DNA of 64,000 nucleotides from Cycloclasticus sp. (GTDB lineage: Bacteria; Pseudomonadota; Gammaproteobacteria; Methylococcales; Cycloclasticaceae). A model generated the notes under the pieces. It ran no database searches. It was not told the origin of the DNA and saw nothing but the letters and a program-made list of their open reading frames with translations. The stretch is taken from positions 149,364 to 213,363 of the forward strand of contig NVUJ01000002.1 in NCBI GenBank assembly GCA_002733135.1, in the 5' to 3' direction. The translations under genes and the position numbers were made by a program. Positions 20,374 through 27,799 of the stretch are shown here, piece by piece (within the stretch, counting starts at the first letter, position 1; every line of letters begins with the position of its first letter).

Positions 20374-21069
20374 TTATTCGTTAGCGTTACTTTTGCGTGC
20401 GTTTATAAAGGTCACGAATAAAAAAATAACGCAGCTGCTCAGCATGATGGTAAGAACAATGATGATGTTCTGATGGCCATCCTGTTTAACGTGTAGTTCA
20501 TCTAGCAGTAGATTGGTCTCTTCGTCGACTAACGCAACAAACGCGGTAATGATTTCGTTCATTGGAATTTGATTGGGTACGGCTGTGTTAAATAATGTTT
20601 TAGCAGCACGGCTTTTTTCATCGTCCAGTAACAAATTTGCAACAAACATTTGAATGTCAGCATTTTTGCCGGTGAGTTCAAGTAATTCTTGTAGAAGCTT
20701 ACCTTGTTGCTCAGTTAGTTCCACTGCTTGTAGGAAGTCTCGGTTTTTTTTAAAAATATTGGCGTGTCGAAAGAGTAATTGATGCTGCCCATCTTTAACA
20801 AAAGCATCAGTCTGGTTAAGCATTTTTAGCAGCGTAATAGATCGATTCTGCATTGCGTGAGCCATTTGGGTTATTGCATGGCTTTTTTTCTGCATCTTAG
20901 CAATGGATAATTCTGCTTGTTGATACAACTCATTTGATTGGCTGTTGATATAATGTAACGACCAGCCAGCGCTAAAGCAGACGGCAACAGCAAGTAATAT
21001 GTATAGCTTGCGGCTGGTTTTTTTAACGGACGGGTGTGCTGGCTTCATTGACGTAAGATTAGCAGACAA
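20374..21069 (-). CDS. Two-helix membrane protein with periplasmic helical sensor-like domain
   Basis: 231 residues. An N-terminal membrane helix (about 25-43), a long helical extracytoplasmic segment (about 44-205; repeated QMAHAMQNRSITLLKMLNQT-like heptads), and a second membrane helix (about 207-225) ending in a short cytoplasmic tail. The layout matches the four-helix-bundle input module of chemoreceptors and histidine kinases, but no output domain follows. Not assigned to a family. Convergent with oadB with three bases between, and next to the left edge of the dusA island. Confidence 0.6.
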   Translation of the reverse strand: MSANLTSMKPAHPSVKKTSRKLYILLAVAVCFSAGWSLHYINSQSNELYQQAELSIAKMQKKSHAITQMAHAMQNRSITLLKMLNQTDAFVKDGQHQLLFRHANIFKKNRDFLQAVELTEQQGKLLQELLELTGKNADIQMFVANLLLDDEKSRAAKTLFNTAVPNQIPMNEIITAFVALVDEETNLLLDELHVKQDGHQNIIIVLTIMLSSCVIFLFVTFINARKSNANE

Positions 21070-21092
21070 ATTTATTTTTACCTAGGCTTGTT

Positions 21093-21131
21093 ATGAACAG
21101 ACAATTTTCCATTGCGCCAATGATGGACTAG
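21093..21131 (+). pseudogene. dusA: Displaced original 5' end of dusA (left junction of island)
   Basis: An ATG opens MNRQFSIAPMMD and then TAG. The in-frame segment FSIAPMMD plus the following diverged codons match the N-terminus of the intact dusA 2.7 kb downstream (LSIAPMMDWTD), with Trp TGG now TAG. This is the native start of dusA, separated from the rest of the gene by an integration event. A GG-poor leader precedes it. Confidence 0.75.
21108..21127 (+). repeat. Left attachment-site repeat (attL) in dusA
   Basis: Perfect copy of the 20-bp repeat at 23819-23838. Similarity continues imperfectly for about 15 bases to the right (CTAGACAGACTGC against TTGGACTGACAAGC), as expected for an old attachment site no longer under coding selection. 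Confidence 0.8.
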
Positions 21132-21353
21132 ACAGACTGCTTTAATTAAGCTTTCGTTTTCAATGTCTTAGCTCAACTACAAGAAAAAATGACGCGAATA
21201 GGCGTACTAGATTGTTACATAACCGTCGCATCAACCTGAATTAAAAGCTATTCCGGTTATGCTTTTTGTTAGCTGTAACTGAAGTTCTGGAGTATTTGGC
21301 CGAAAACAACTATACTCTGATTAAAATAACAATAGTTAACCTAAGGAAAAACA

Positions 21354-21821
21354 ATGACTTACAAAGCAATCGATATCGCAAATTGGTTTATTAGTCAATT
21401 CGACAAAGAATCAGGCGATGTAATCACTCATCTAAAGGTTCAAAAACTTCTATACTTTTCAGAGGCTTGGAGCCAAGTTCTGCTTGAAAAGGAATTGTTT
21501 CCCGAAGAAATGGAAGCATGGACTCATGGCCCTGTTGTAAGAGAAGTCTTTAATCAATTTAATAGCGCAGGCTGGCAGCCACTCAATGTTACCGAAGAAA
21601 TAGTTAAATTTGATCAAGATGTTTCTAATGTGCTTTTACAGGTATTGGAAGCTTACGGGGACATTTCAGCAAAGACACTTGAAGAAATGACTCATCAAGA
21701 TCGGCCATGGAAAGATGCAAGAGGTTCTTTGCCGCTTGAGGCTAGATGTTCTGATATTATTAGCAAAAACTCTATTAAAGTATATTTCACCGAGAAATAT
21801 AACGAAGCATTAAATGCCTAA
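21354..21821 (+). CDS. Panacea-domain (DUF4065) antitoxin-like protein
   Basis: 155 residues. It matches the SocA/GepA-like Panacea domain: MTYKAIDIANWFI, KLQKLLYF-type helix (here LKVQKLLYFSEAW, about 27-39), EEMEAWTHGPVV (about 51-62) and MTHQDRPWKDAR (about 115-126). Panacea domains act as antitoxins to many unrelated toxins. It overlaps the next gene by eight bases, typical of a toxin-antitoxin operon. A plausible promoter and GGAAAAAC site lie in the 85 bases upstream. Confidence 0.82.
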   Translation: MTYKAIDIANWFISQFDKESGDVITHLKVQKLLYFSEAWSQVLLEKELFPEEMEAWTHGPVVREVFNQFNSAGWQPLNVTEEIVKFDQDVSNVLLQVLEAYGDISAKTLEEMTHQDRPWKDARGSLPLEARCSDIISKNSIKVYFTEKYNEALNA

Positions 21822-22326
21822 AAATGCAAAAAAACGTCTTCCAAAAAATGCGATTAAAAATGAAGCTTCAGACTTATCTGTAAGAGCAAACCTTAAAGAA
21901 GTTAAAATAATAGGGCTAATTGCTAAAGAAATACAAGAAAACTCAACTCCTCTTAAATTGAATCCATATGTAGCACTGAAATATTATAAAAGCGATTGGC
22001 AGTGCTTCTCTGAATGGGAGTCTCAAGAGCTTAAAGAGTTTTCATCCTTCCTTAAAATACTCCAAAAACATAATTGGGAACAAGTATATAATACTGGTAG
22101 TAAAATTCCGAAACATGGGTTGGCGTATACTAAATATGAAATTAATGACGTGAATTCAGAAGCTATTAGAAATAAACTAGCATTAGTAAAAAAGGAAATA
22201 TCTGAAGACATTAATTTTTTTGAATTAAGAGTTAATCAAAATAAATTGAGAGTTCATGGGTTTCAATCTCAATCTGTATTTTTTCTAGTGGTTTTAGATA
22301 GAAATCACGAAGCATTTCCAATGTAA
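21814..22326 (+). CDS. Putative toxin partner of the Panacea antitoxin
   Basis: 170 residues, Lys/Asn-rich, no membrane segment. The N-terminal half is basic (KNAKKRLPKNAIKN). The C-terminal segment (LRVHGFQSQSVFFLVVLDRNHEAFPM) resembles the beta-sheet end of small RNase-type toxins and of proteins found beside Panacea genes, but I cannot name a family. The toxin call rests on the overlap with the antitoxin and on the cassette setting. The stop codon lies one base before the attC-like site. Confidence 0.6.
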   Translation: MPKNAKKRLPKNAIKNEASDLSVRANLKEVKIIGLIAKEIQENSTPLKLNPYVALKYYKSDWQCFSEWESQELKEFSSFLKILQKHNWEQVYNTGSKIPKHGLAYTKYEINDVNSEAIRNKLALVKKEISEDINFFELRVNQNKLRVHGFQSQSVFFLVVLDRNHEAFPM

Positions 22327-22327
22327 C

Positions 22328-22426
22328 AGCTAACAAGACACATCCAACGGATCGCCATCAGCGTCACTTGTTTTGCTGTCGCAAAAACGCGCCACTGCTG
22401 TCAACCGCTGATGTGCGACGTTAGGC
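22328..22426. repeat. attC-like integron recombination site
   Basis: 99 bases running from AGCTAAC (inverse core) to GTTAGGC at 22420-22426 (core, matching GTTRRRY). The arms are imperfectly complementary: ACACATC/GATGTGC and CATCAGCG/CGCTGATG, with an inner GTTTTGC/GCAAAAAC hairpin. The inverse core AGCTAAC is complementary to GTTAGCT at 21268-21274, where the Panacea cassette would begin. The next inverse core (GCCTAAC at 23371) is complementary to the GTTAGGC here. That pairing is what tandem gene cassettes predict. No integron integrase is in the window. Confidence 0.65.
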
Positions 22427-22894
22427 TGCCGCAGTAGCCCATCCATTTTTAGTTTCTTCTAGCTTCATACCATTAGAATAGGTATCTCTATTGAATTGGC
22501 CTAGCCCCTCAATCAGGCTGCGAACAGGAGAGTTATCTGTGGCATATTCATGGTAAAGCATTCTGAGTACACGCTCTGCTGGCTTAGTAATTTTTACTCT
22601 ATGGTTCTCCCACCCTCTAACTGAATTTTCACTAACTCCCAACAAATCTGCCAATTGAGATTGAGGCATATCTAGTTCTTTACGTAAAAAACGAATTTCA
22701 GCTCCGCTAAGTTGAGGTTTGTTTTTAACTAGGTTTAAACCAATAGCCTTATGCAAACCATCAACATTATGAATGGCTACACCTTGACCATAAGAAGTTT
22801 CTTTAATGTTATAGCCATTACGAAGCCATATTTTGCGTAAACCACAGCTTGTGTAATGGTACATTTTCTCTTTTTTCATAGGGCTATGCTCCAA
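22421..22894 (-). CDS. HTH antitoxin (MqsA/HigA-like) of a DUF4258 toxin-antitoxin pair
   Basis: 157 residues. The N-terminal part (YHYTSCGLRKIWLRNGY, about 12-28) is typical of antitoxins paired with DUF4258 proteins. The C-terminal XRE-type helix-turn-helix (LSGAEIRFLRKELDMPQSQLADLLGVSENSVRGWEN, about 63-98) would bind the operator. The start overlaps the toxin 3' end by 11 bases. Its stop codon lies inside the GTTAGGC core of the attC-like site, so the gene runs against the cassette direction. Confidence 0.8.
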   Translation of the reverse strand: MEHSPMKKEKMYHYTSCGLRKIWLRNGYNIKETSYGQGVAIHNVDGLHKAIGLNLVKNKPQLSGAEIRFLRKELDMPQSQLADLLGVSENSVRGWENHRVKITKPAERVLRMLYHEYATDNSPVRSLIEGLGQFNRDTYSNGMKLEETKNGWATAAA

Positions 22895-23210
22895 AGACTG
22901 TAATAATTACAACAAAATTTCCTAATTCATCTTTTTCTAAAGCAGTAACGACTGCAATTATTTCTCCAGCAGACATTACCTCTATTTTCATTTCCATATT
23001 ACCTTTAATGCTGAGAGCAGGACCCTCCACAATATGACCATGAGTTAAGCATTTAAGAACTTGAGTTCTAGTGATTTTTCTAGTGCACATGCGTTTTTCA
23101 GCATGCTTAGTGAAAATAACCCTAGAACTATCCTTAGCTATTTTCTTTATGAGGTTTTTAGCCATCATAGGGGTAATATTGAAATCAATTATATTAGACT
23201 CTCTAGCCAA
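22884..23210 (-). CDS. DUF4258 toxin-like protein
   Basis: 108 residues. The DUF4258 (MqsR/RelE-superfamily-like) signature is visible: IFTKHAEKRMCTRKIT (about 33-48), VLKCLTHGHIVEGP and a C-terminal beta strand ending ELGNFVVIITVFGA. First gene of a two-gene operon with the HTH antitoxin, toxin-first order as in mqsRA/higBA. A probable mRNA interferase by family resemblance. Confidence 0.75.
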   Translation of the reverse strand: MARESNIIDFNITPMMAKNLIKKIAKDSSRVIFTKHAEKRMCTRKITRTQVLKCLTHGHIVEGPALSIKGNMEMKIEVMSAGEIIAVVTALEKDELGNFVVIITVFGA

Positions 23211-23370
23211 GCTTTATATCTCATGCTATCGTCATATACCGTTAATTATTGACGGTTTGAATGGAATATTCAAGTAATATTTTACTATTTAACTTGTTAG
23301 ATGGTGATGAAAGGACTAATGAAAAGGCATAACTATATTAAGAAAAACAGTATGTTATGGGTGGTTTTCA

Positions 23371-23396
23371 GCCTAACAAGACGCATCAAGTTGGGC
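23371..23396. repeat. Truncated attC remnant fused to the integrase gene
   Basis: GCCTAACAAGACGCATCAAG followed by TTGGGC. The first 20 bases parallel the left arm of the attC-like site at 22328 (CTAACAAGACACATC). The rest of an attC is missing and a GTTGGGC core-like heptamer joins directly to the integrase coding sequence. The integrase's last residues (DASC, stop) are encoded by this attC piece. Confidence 0.55.
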
Positions 23397-23684
23397 AATG
23401 TCACTATCCTTCAGTCGCAATAAATCGTATCGCTTAGACCTTCCGGTTTTAAATTTATCTAAGTATTCAGCAATCAAATCACTAATGAATACCGGCTCAG
23501 ACCTGCCGAAGACTTGCGATTCATGCAATTGCGCTTCACGTTTACCAGCCCATGACTTAGCTAATTTATGTTGACGAAACGATTTGCTTTCTCGATGAAC
23601 AATAACACCTTTTTGTTTAATCAAGATCTCAACGCGATATGATACGCTACCGTTTTTTAGACGGCGGGTACGAATAGTAGCCAT
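23373..23684 (-). pseudogene. N-terminal fragment of dusA-type tyrosine integrase
   Basis: 103 codons from an ATG at 23684 with a GGAGAG ribosome site: MATIRTRRLKNGSVSYRVEI, a typical Arm-binding and SAM-like N-terminus of site-specific integrases. It ends abruptly after IAQLDASC, where a truncated attC begins. The catalytic domain (R...HxxR...Y) is absent. Orientation and position, pointing away from dusA just beside the att repeat, match integrases that target dusA. Confidence 0.8.
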
Positions 23685-23758
23685 TTCTCTCCTTATGTAG
23701 TACGCCTTTTTTTTGGTAACGCAAATGGGCGTATTCATAATGTATTAAACGACAAGAT

Positions 23759-24766
23759 ATGACGGTAAGTAAACAACAAGAATCCTTTAAAACAAAGGGA
23801 AAGCCTATAGGTACGCTATCCATTGCGCCAATGATGGATTGGACTGACAAGCATTGCCGAGTTTTTCATCGTTTATTGTCGCCAAATGCATTGCTGTATA
23901 CCGAAATGATCACGACGGGTGCGTTGAAGCATGGCGATAAAGAGCGGTTTTTATCATTTAATGAAATTGAACAACCTCTCGCTTTGCAGTTAGGCGGCAG
24001 TAACCCAGCAGATATGGCGACATGCGCCGAACTTGCTGAGCATGCCGGCTTCAAAGAGGTGAATATTAATGTGGGTTGCCCAAGCGATCGTGTGCAAAAT
24101 GGTCGTTTTGGAGCATGTTTAATGTCCGAGCCCGCGTTGGTTGCTGAGTGTGTTTCCGCTATGCTTGAAAAGGTTTCGATACCGATAACCATCAAAACTA
24201 GAACAGGGATTGATGACTTTGATTCGCAAGCGTTTTTGGTGGATTTCGTGGGCAAGACTGCCGAAGTAGGTTGTCGCACGTTTATAATCCATGCGCGAAA
24301 AGCAATTTTAAAAGGCTTGTCACCGAAAGAAAATAGAACAATACCTGAACTTAATTACGATCGCGCATACACCGTTAAGAAGGAGTTCCCTGATTTAACC
24401 GTCATAGTAAATGGTGGGGTTAAGACGGTGGGTGATATAGAACGACATTGGCAACATGTGGATGGTGTGATGATTGGGCGTGAGGCCTATCACAACCCAT
24501 TCTTTTTAGCAGAAGCGGAACATCACCTTTTTTCACAACCGTTAGTGGACAGAGTCGAGGTGTTGAATAATTATCTGCCCTATGTTGAAAGCGAATTGAG
24601 CAAAGGCGTGTCGTTGCAAAGTATTTCTAGGCACCTGTTAGGCTTATTTGCCGGACAGCCGATGGGTAAACATTGGCGCCGTTATTTAAGCGAGAATGCG
24701 CGTTTTAAACACTCTGGAACAGAGGTGTTATTAGCCGCCTTAGAGCAGATGAAACCTTACCAATAA
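23759..24766 (+). CDS. dusA: tRNA-dihydrouridine(20/20a) synthase DusA
   Basis: FMN enzyme reducing U20/U20a in tRNA D-loops, 335 residues. FMN-binding APMMDWTDKHCR (about 23-34), the catalytic-Cys motif GCPSDRVQNGRFGAC (about 102-116) and KTRTGID. The first ~20 residues (MTVSKQQESFKTKGKPIG) and the promoter region come from the island, not from the original gene; the native start is the remnant at 21093. The right att repeat at 23819-23838 lies inside this gene. Confidence 0.95.
   Translation: MTVSKQQESFKTKGKPIGTLSIAPMMDWTDKHCRVFHRLLSPNALLYTEMITTGALKHGDKERFLSFNEIEQPLALQLGGSNPADMATCAELAEHAGFKEVNINVGCPSDRVQNGRFGACLMSEPALVAECVSAMLEKVSIPITIKTRTGIDDFDSQAFLVDFVGKTAEVGCRTFIIHARKAILKGLSPKENRTIPELNYDRAYTVKKEFPDLTVIVNGGVKTVGDIERHWQHVDGVMIGREAYHNPFFLAEAEHHLFSQPLVDRVEVLNNYLPYVESELSKGVSLQSISRHLLGLFAGQPMGKHWRRYLSENARFKHSGTEVLLAALEQMKPYQ
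23819..23838 (+). repeat. Right attachment-site repeat (attR) in dusA
   Basis: Second copy of the 20-bp direct repeat, encoding SIAPMMD inside the intact dusA reading frame. The integration restored an open frame for the gene while replacing its upstream DNA. Confidence 0.8.
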
Positions 24767-24816
24767 AGTAGCTAAAATAAACGAATAAAACGGTATACTT
24801 TGACGACTTAAAGAGC

Positions 24817-25377
24817 ATGACTGGAAACATGGAAAAACTATATAAACAAATAATCAGCGAGATTGGTGAAGATACAAGCCGTCAGGGCCTAGTTGATACG
24901 CCTAAGCGTGCAGCTAAAGCGATGAGTTTTCTAACCAGTGGGTATCAGAAGAACCTAGATGATATTGTTAATGGCGCTGTTTTTGACTCTGATGTCGATG
25001 ATATGATTATTGTTAAAAACATTGAGTTATATTCAATGTGTGAGCACCATTTGTTGCCATTTATTGGGCAGTGTCACGTGGCCTATTTACCCAACGGGAA
25101 AGTACTAGGCTTATCGAAAGTGGCGAGAATTGTTGATATGTTTGCTAGACGTCTACAAATTCAAGAGCAGTTAACAACGCAAATTGCAGATTCAATTCTA
25201 GAAGTAACTGGCGCTAAAGGCGTCGCTGTTGTTGTTGAGGCGCAGCATTTATGTATGATGATGCGTGGCGTAGAAAAGCAGAATTCTCAAATGACAACCT
25301 CCAGTATGCTCGGGCAGTTTCGCACGAACTCTGAGACACGGGCTGAATTTTTAAGCCTCTTAAAAATGGGTCAGTAA
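24817..25377 (+). CDS. folE: GTP cyclohydrolase I (FolE1 type)
   Basis: Converts GTP to 7,8-dihydroneopterin triphosphate for folate/queuosine. 186 residues. The zinc/catalytic motif CEHHLLPF lies at about 74-81, with second-sphere motifs [11 protein letters not shown] and [10 protein letters not shown]. Two starts are possible (24817 or the ATG four codons on); the second has GGAAAC before it. It is followed by hemH after six bases. Confidence 0.93.
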   Translation: MTGNMEKLYKQIISEIGEDTSRQGLVDTPKRAAKAMSFLTSGYQKNLDDIVNGAVFDSDVDDMIIVKNIELYSMCEHHLLPFIGQCHVAYLPNGKVLGLSKVARIVDMFARRLQIQEQLTTQIADSILEVTGAKGVAVVVEAQHLCMMMRGVEKQNSQMTTSSMLGQFRTNSETRAEFLSLLKMGQ

Positions 25378-25383
25378 TTCGAC

Positions 25384-26379
25384 ATGAAAAAAACTGCTGT
25401 TTTATTGGTTAATTTAGGAACGCCAGAAGCGCCTACGGAAGAGGCTGTTCGCGAGTATTTGAAAGAGTTCTTGTGGGACCCGCGCGTTGTACAAATACCC
25501 CATTTCATATGGTGGTTTATTTTGCATGGCGTGGTGTTAAGAAAGCGCCCTGCAATATCTGCAAAAGCGTATCAAAAAATTTGGACTGACGAAGGCTCGC
25601 CTTTAATGGTGTACTCCAAGCGTATTCAACAAGCGTTACAAGTTCACTCCGATGACAGTGAAAAGGGGAAATTTAAATATTTTTTGGCTATGCGTTATGG
25701 GCAACCATCTATTCAGTCAGTGCTCGATGAAGTGAAAGAATTTAATCCTGAAAGCCTTATTTTACTGCCACTTTATCCACAATTTGCAACGTCAAGTACG
25801 GGTACGACGTGGTATGAATTTAGGCGGGTTTATGCGCAGTGGGGTGATGATGCGCCCGTTAGTAAAACTATTATGGATTACCACGATAAAGGCGCTTATA
25901 TTGAAGCATTAGCAGCAAGCGTTAAACAACACTGGGCAGATAAGGGCCGTGGTGAATGCTTGGTCATATCATTTCATGGGGTTCCGGAAAAAATGATTAG
26001 ACAAGGGGACCCGTACTTAGCGCAATGCACTAAAACGGCTGAGTTATTGGTTGATGAACTAAATCTTAAGCCTTTAGAGTGGCGGCTAGTTTTCCAATCT
26101 CGATTTGGTAAGGCTAAATGGATACAGCCCTATTGCGTAGATGTCCTTGAGGGCTTGGCGGAAGAAGGCATGGAGACAATAGATGTTATTTGTCCTGGCT
26201 TTTCAGCTGATTGTTTAGAAACGCTAGAAGAAATGGCGCTGCAAAATCGAGATGTGTTTTTAGCAGCGGGCGGAGACAATTACCGATATATTCCTGCGTT
26301 AAATGATAATGCCGGTCATATTCAAATGCTTCATCAGTTAGTAGAAGACATGAGGGCTAACATCCAAAAAGCTGAATAA
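25384..26379 (+). CDS. hemH: Ferrochelatase
   Basis: Inserts Fe2+ into protoporphyrin IX, the last step of heme synthesis. 331 residues. N-terminal AVLLVNLGTPEAPT, the catalytic-His motif ISFHGVPEKM (His about 197), and the C-terminal CPGFSADCLETLEE with the conserved Glu. Probably co-transcribed with folE. Confidence 0.95.
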   Translation: MKKTAVLLVNLGTPEAPTEEAVREYLKEFLWDPRVVQIPHFIWWFILHGVVLRKRPAISAKAYQKIWTDEGSPLMVYSKRIQQALQVHSDDSEKGKFKYFLAMRYGQPSIQSVLDEVKEFNPESLILLPLYPQFATSSTGTTWYEFRRVYAQWGDDAPVSKTIMDYHDKGAYIEALAASVKQHWADKGRGECLVISFHGVPEKMIRQGDPYLAQCTKTAELLVDELNLKPLEWRLVFQSRFGKAKWIQPYCVDVLEGLAEEGMETIDVICPGFSADCLETLEEMALQNRDVFLAAGGDNYRYIPALNDNAGHIQMLHQLVEDMRANIQKAE

Positions 26380-26437
26380 CGACTACATACGCTAACATAA
26401 ACCACGTACCGTTTTTACCAACACAAAAGAGTATTCG

Positions 26438-26710
26438 ATGAGATTTATAATAATTAGTGTGATTTTATTACTTGCAGCAGGTTGTTCTGAAGAACAGCAA
26501 AACAGAATTTCACGTCTAGGCATCAGCTGGATGGAGGGCGACTACAAGGTGACTTTTTATGAAGGGAGTCGTAAAAAGGAGTGGATTGTACTAGATAGTA
26601 AAGTGACGTCCGAAGCTCAAAAAGGTTATTACTACTTTTGGGTAACTGATGGTGCCAAAAAGAAATATGTTCAAACACCGATAGAGCGCACAGTCATTGA
26701 GGAAATGTAG
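26438..26710 (+). CDS. Small lipoprotein of unknown function
   Basis: 90 residues. Signal peptide with lipobox LAAGC (Cys at about 16), then a short mature domain rich in beta-strand-like segments (YKVTFYEGSRKKEWIVLDSKV). No family recognised. It lies between hemH and a class II amidotransferase, with eight bases to the latter. Confidence 0.65.
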   Translation: MRFIIISVILLLAAGCSEEQQNRISRLGISWMEGDYKVTFYEGSRKKEWIVLDSKVTSEAQKGYYYFWVTDGAKKKYVQTPIERTVIEEM

Positions 26711-26718
26711 ACTTTTAT

Positions 26719-27486
26719 ATGTGTGAATTACTAGGGATGAGTGCGAATGCGCCCACTGACATCTGTTTTAGTTTCAGTGGGCTTATTAAACGCGGCGGAG
26801 AAACAGGCGACCATAAGGATGGTTGGGGTATAGCCTTCTATGAGGGCAAAGGGTACAGATCCTTTCATGACCCCATCGCAAGTGCGGATTCAGAAGTAGC
26901 AAAATTCATCCAAGGTTATTCAATAAAAAGCACACAGGTAATTTGCCATATCAGAAAGGCTAATAGGGGTAGAGTGTGCCTTGAAAATACGCACCCATTT
27001 TCAAGAGAGTTATGGGGCAGTACTTGGTCGTTTGCACATAATGGCCAGCTTAAAGGTATTAAAAATAGACCGCTAAAGGATTATCTACCCGTTGGAACAA
27101 CAGACAGTGAGTACGCATTTTGTTGGGTTATGGATCAACTTAAACAATTATTTCCAGTTAAGCCAACAAACAAAAAGAAGTTATGGAATGAAATGGAGGC
27201 GCTGTTAAAAAATGTCGCAACGCTAGGGGTTTTTAATGTGCTAATCAGTGATGCAGACTGCTTGTTTGTTTTTTGTAGTACAAAACTTTCATGGATAACG
27301 AGACAAGCTCCCTTTGCAGATGCTCAGCTAACCGATGCGGATATTAGTGTGGACTTTAAAAAGGAAACGTCTGATAGCGACATTGTGACCGTTGTAGCTA
27401 CCAATCCATTAACGTCCAACGAAGACTGGCATGTGATGTCCAGAAACGAATTTGCGATTTTTCGTTTGGGGATAAGAACTAAATAG
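26719..27486 (+). CDS. yafJ: Class II glutamine amidotransferase (YafJ-like)
   Basis: 255 residues. The catalytic Cys is residue 2 (MCELLGMSAN). Ntn-type amidotransferase motifs follow: GDHKDGWGIAFYEG (about 31-44), ICHIRKANRG (about 75-84) and the FAHNGQLKG oxyanion segment (about 109-117). No synthetase domain is fused, as in YafJ/DUG3-type enzymes, whose physiological substrate is uncertain (gamma-glutamyl compounds have been proposed). Confidence 0.88.
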   Translation: MCELLGMSANAPTDICFSFSGLIKRGGETGDHKDGWGIAFYEGKGYRSFHDPIASADSEVAKFIQGYSIKSTQVICHIRKANRGRVCLENTHPFSRELWGSTWSFAHNGQLKGIKNRPLKDYLPVGTTDSEYAFCWVMDQLKQLFPVKPTNKKKLWNEMEALLKNVATLGVFNVLISDADCLFVFCSTKLSWITRQAPFADAQLTDADISVDFKKETSDSDIVTVVATNPLTSNEDWHVMSRNEFAIFRLGIRTK

Positions 27487-27799
27487 TATTTGTTACTAAA
27501 ACAATTTTTTTGAACGCTTATAAACCTTAAGCCGCAGATTAAAACCGGTTCTTATACTAGTAAAATACAAAAAAAGAACTACGCTTCTTTATAGACAAGG
27601 AATAAGCTAATTTCCACTTAAAATTTATTAAGTTCTTGATAATAATTTCAACAACTTATAAATTTATTGTTGACAAAACATTAACATTGGACTTAAAGTG
27701 ATTGATAAGAAAGAATAATTATTTTTAATACTCATGCAAATTGAATGATTTAATCATGAAGTATTGCTCAAGGAATAGAAAATAAAAATTAAAATTAAA
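27487..27799. other. Gene-free AT-rich interval
   Basis: 313 bases, very A+T-rich with many A and T runs, no ORF or clear hairpin terminator. It must hold the promoter of the GGDEF-EAL gene. Weak TTGACA-like matches exist (TTGACA at 27671-27676) but the -10 partner is not convincing. Confidence 0.5.

Larger units (their letters stand above)
21108..23838. mobile_element. Decayed dusA-integrated genomic island (about 2.7 kb)
   Basis: Bounded by 20-bp perfect direct repeats (TCCATTGCGCCAATGATGGA at 21108-21127 and 23819-23838), both coding for the SIAPMMD part of DusA. Next to the right repeat is the N-terminal part of a tyrosine integrase on the minus strand, the expected position for dusA-type islands. 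Inside are two toxin-antitoxin-like pairs, apparently carried as integron cassettes. The C-terminal catalytic half of the integrase is missing, so the island can no longer excise by itself. Confidence 0.8.

Noticed and set aside
21216..21274. A further complete attC upstream of the Panacea cassette
   Set aside because: CATAACCG/CGGTTATG form an inverted repeat near GTTAGCT, but the order and spacing do not match an attC; only the GTTAGCT cassette boundary is used.
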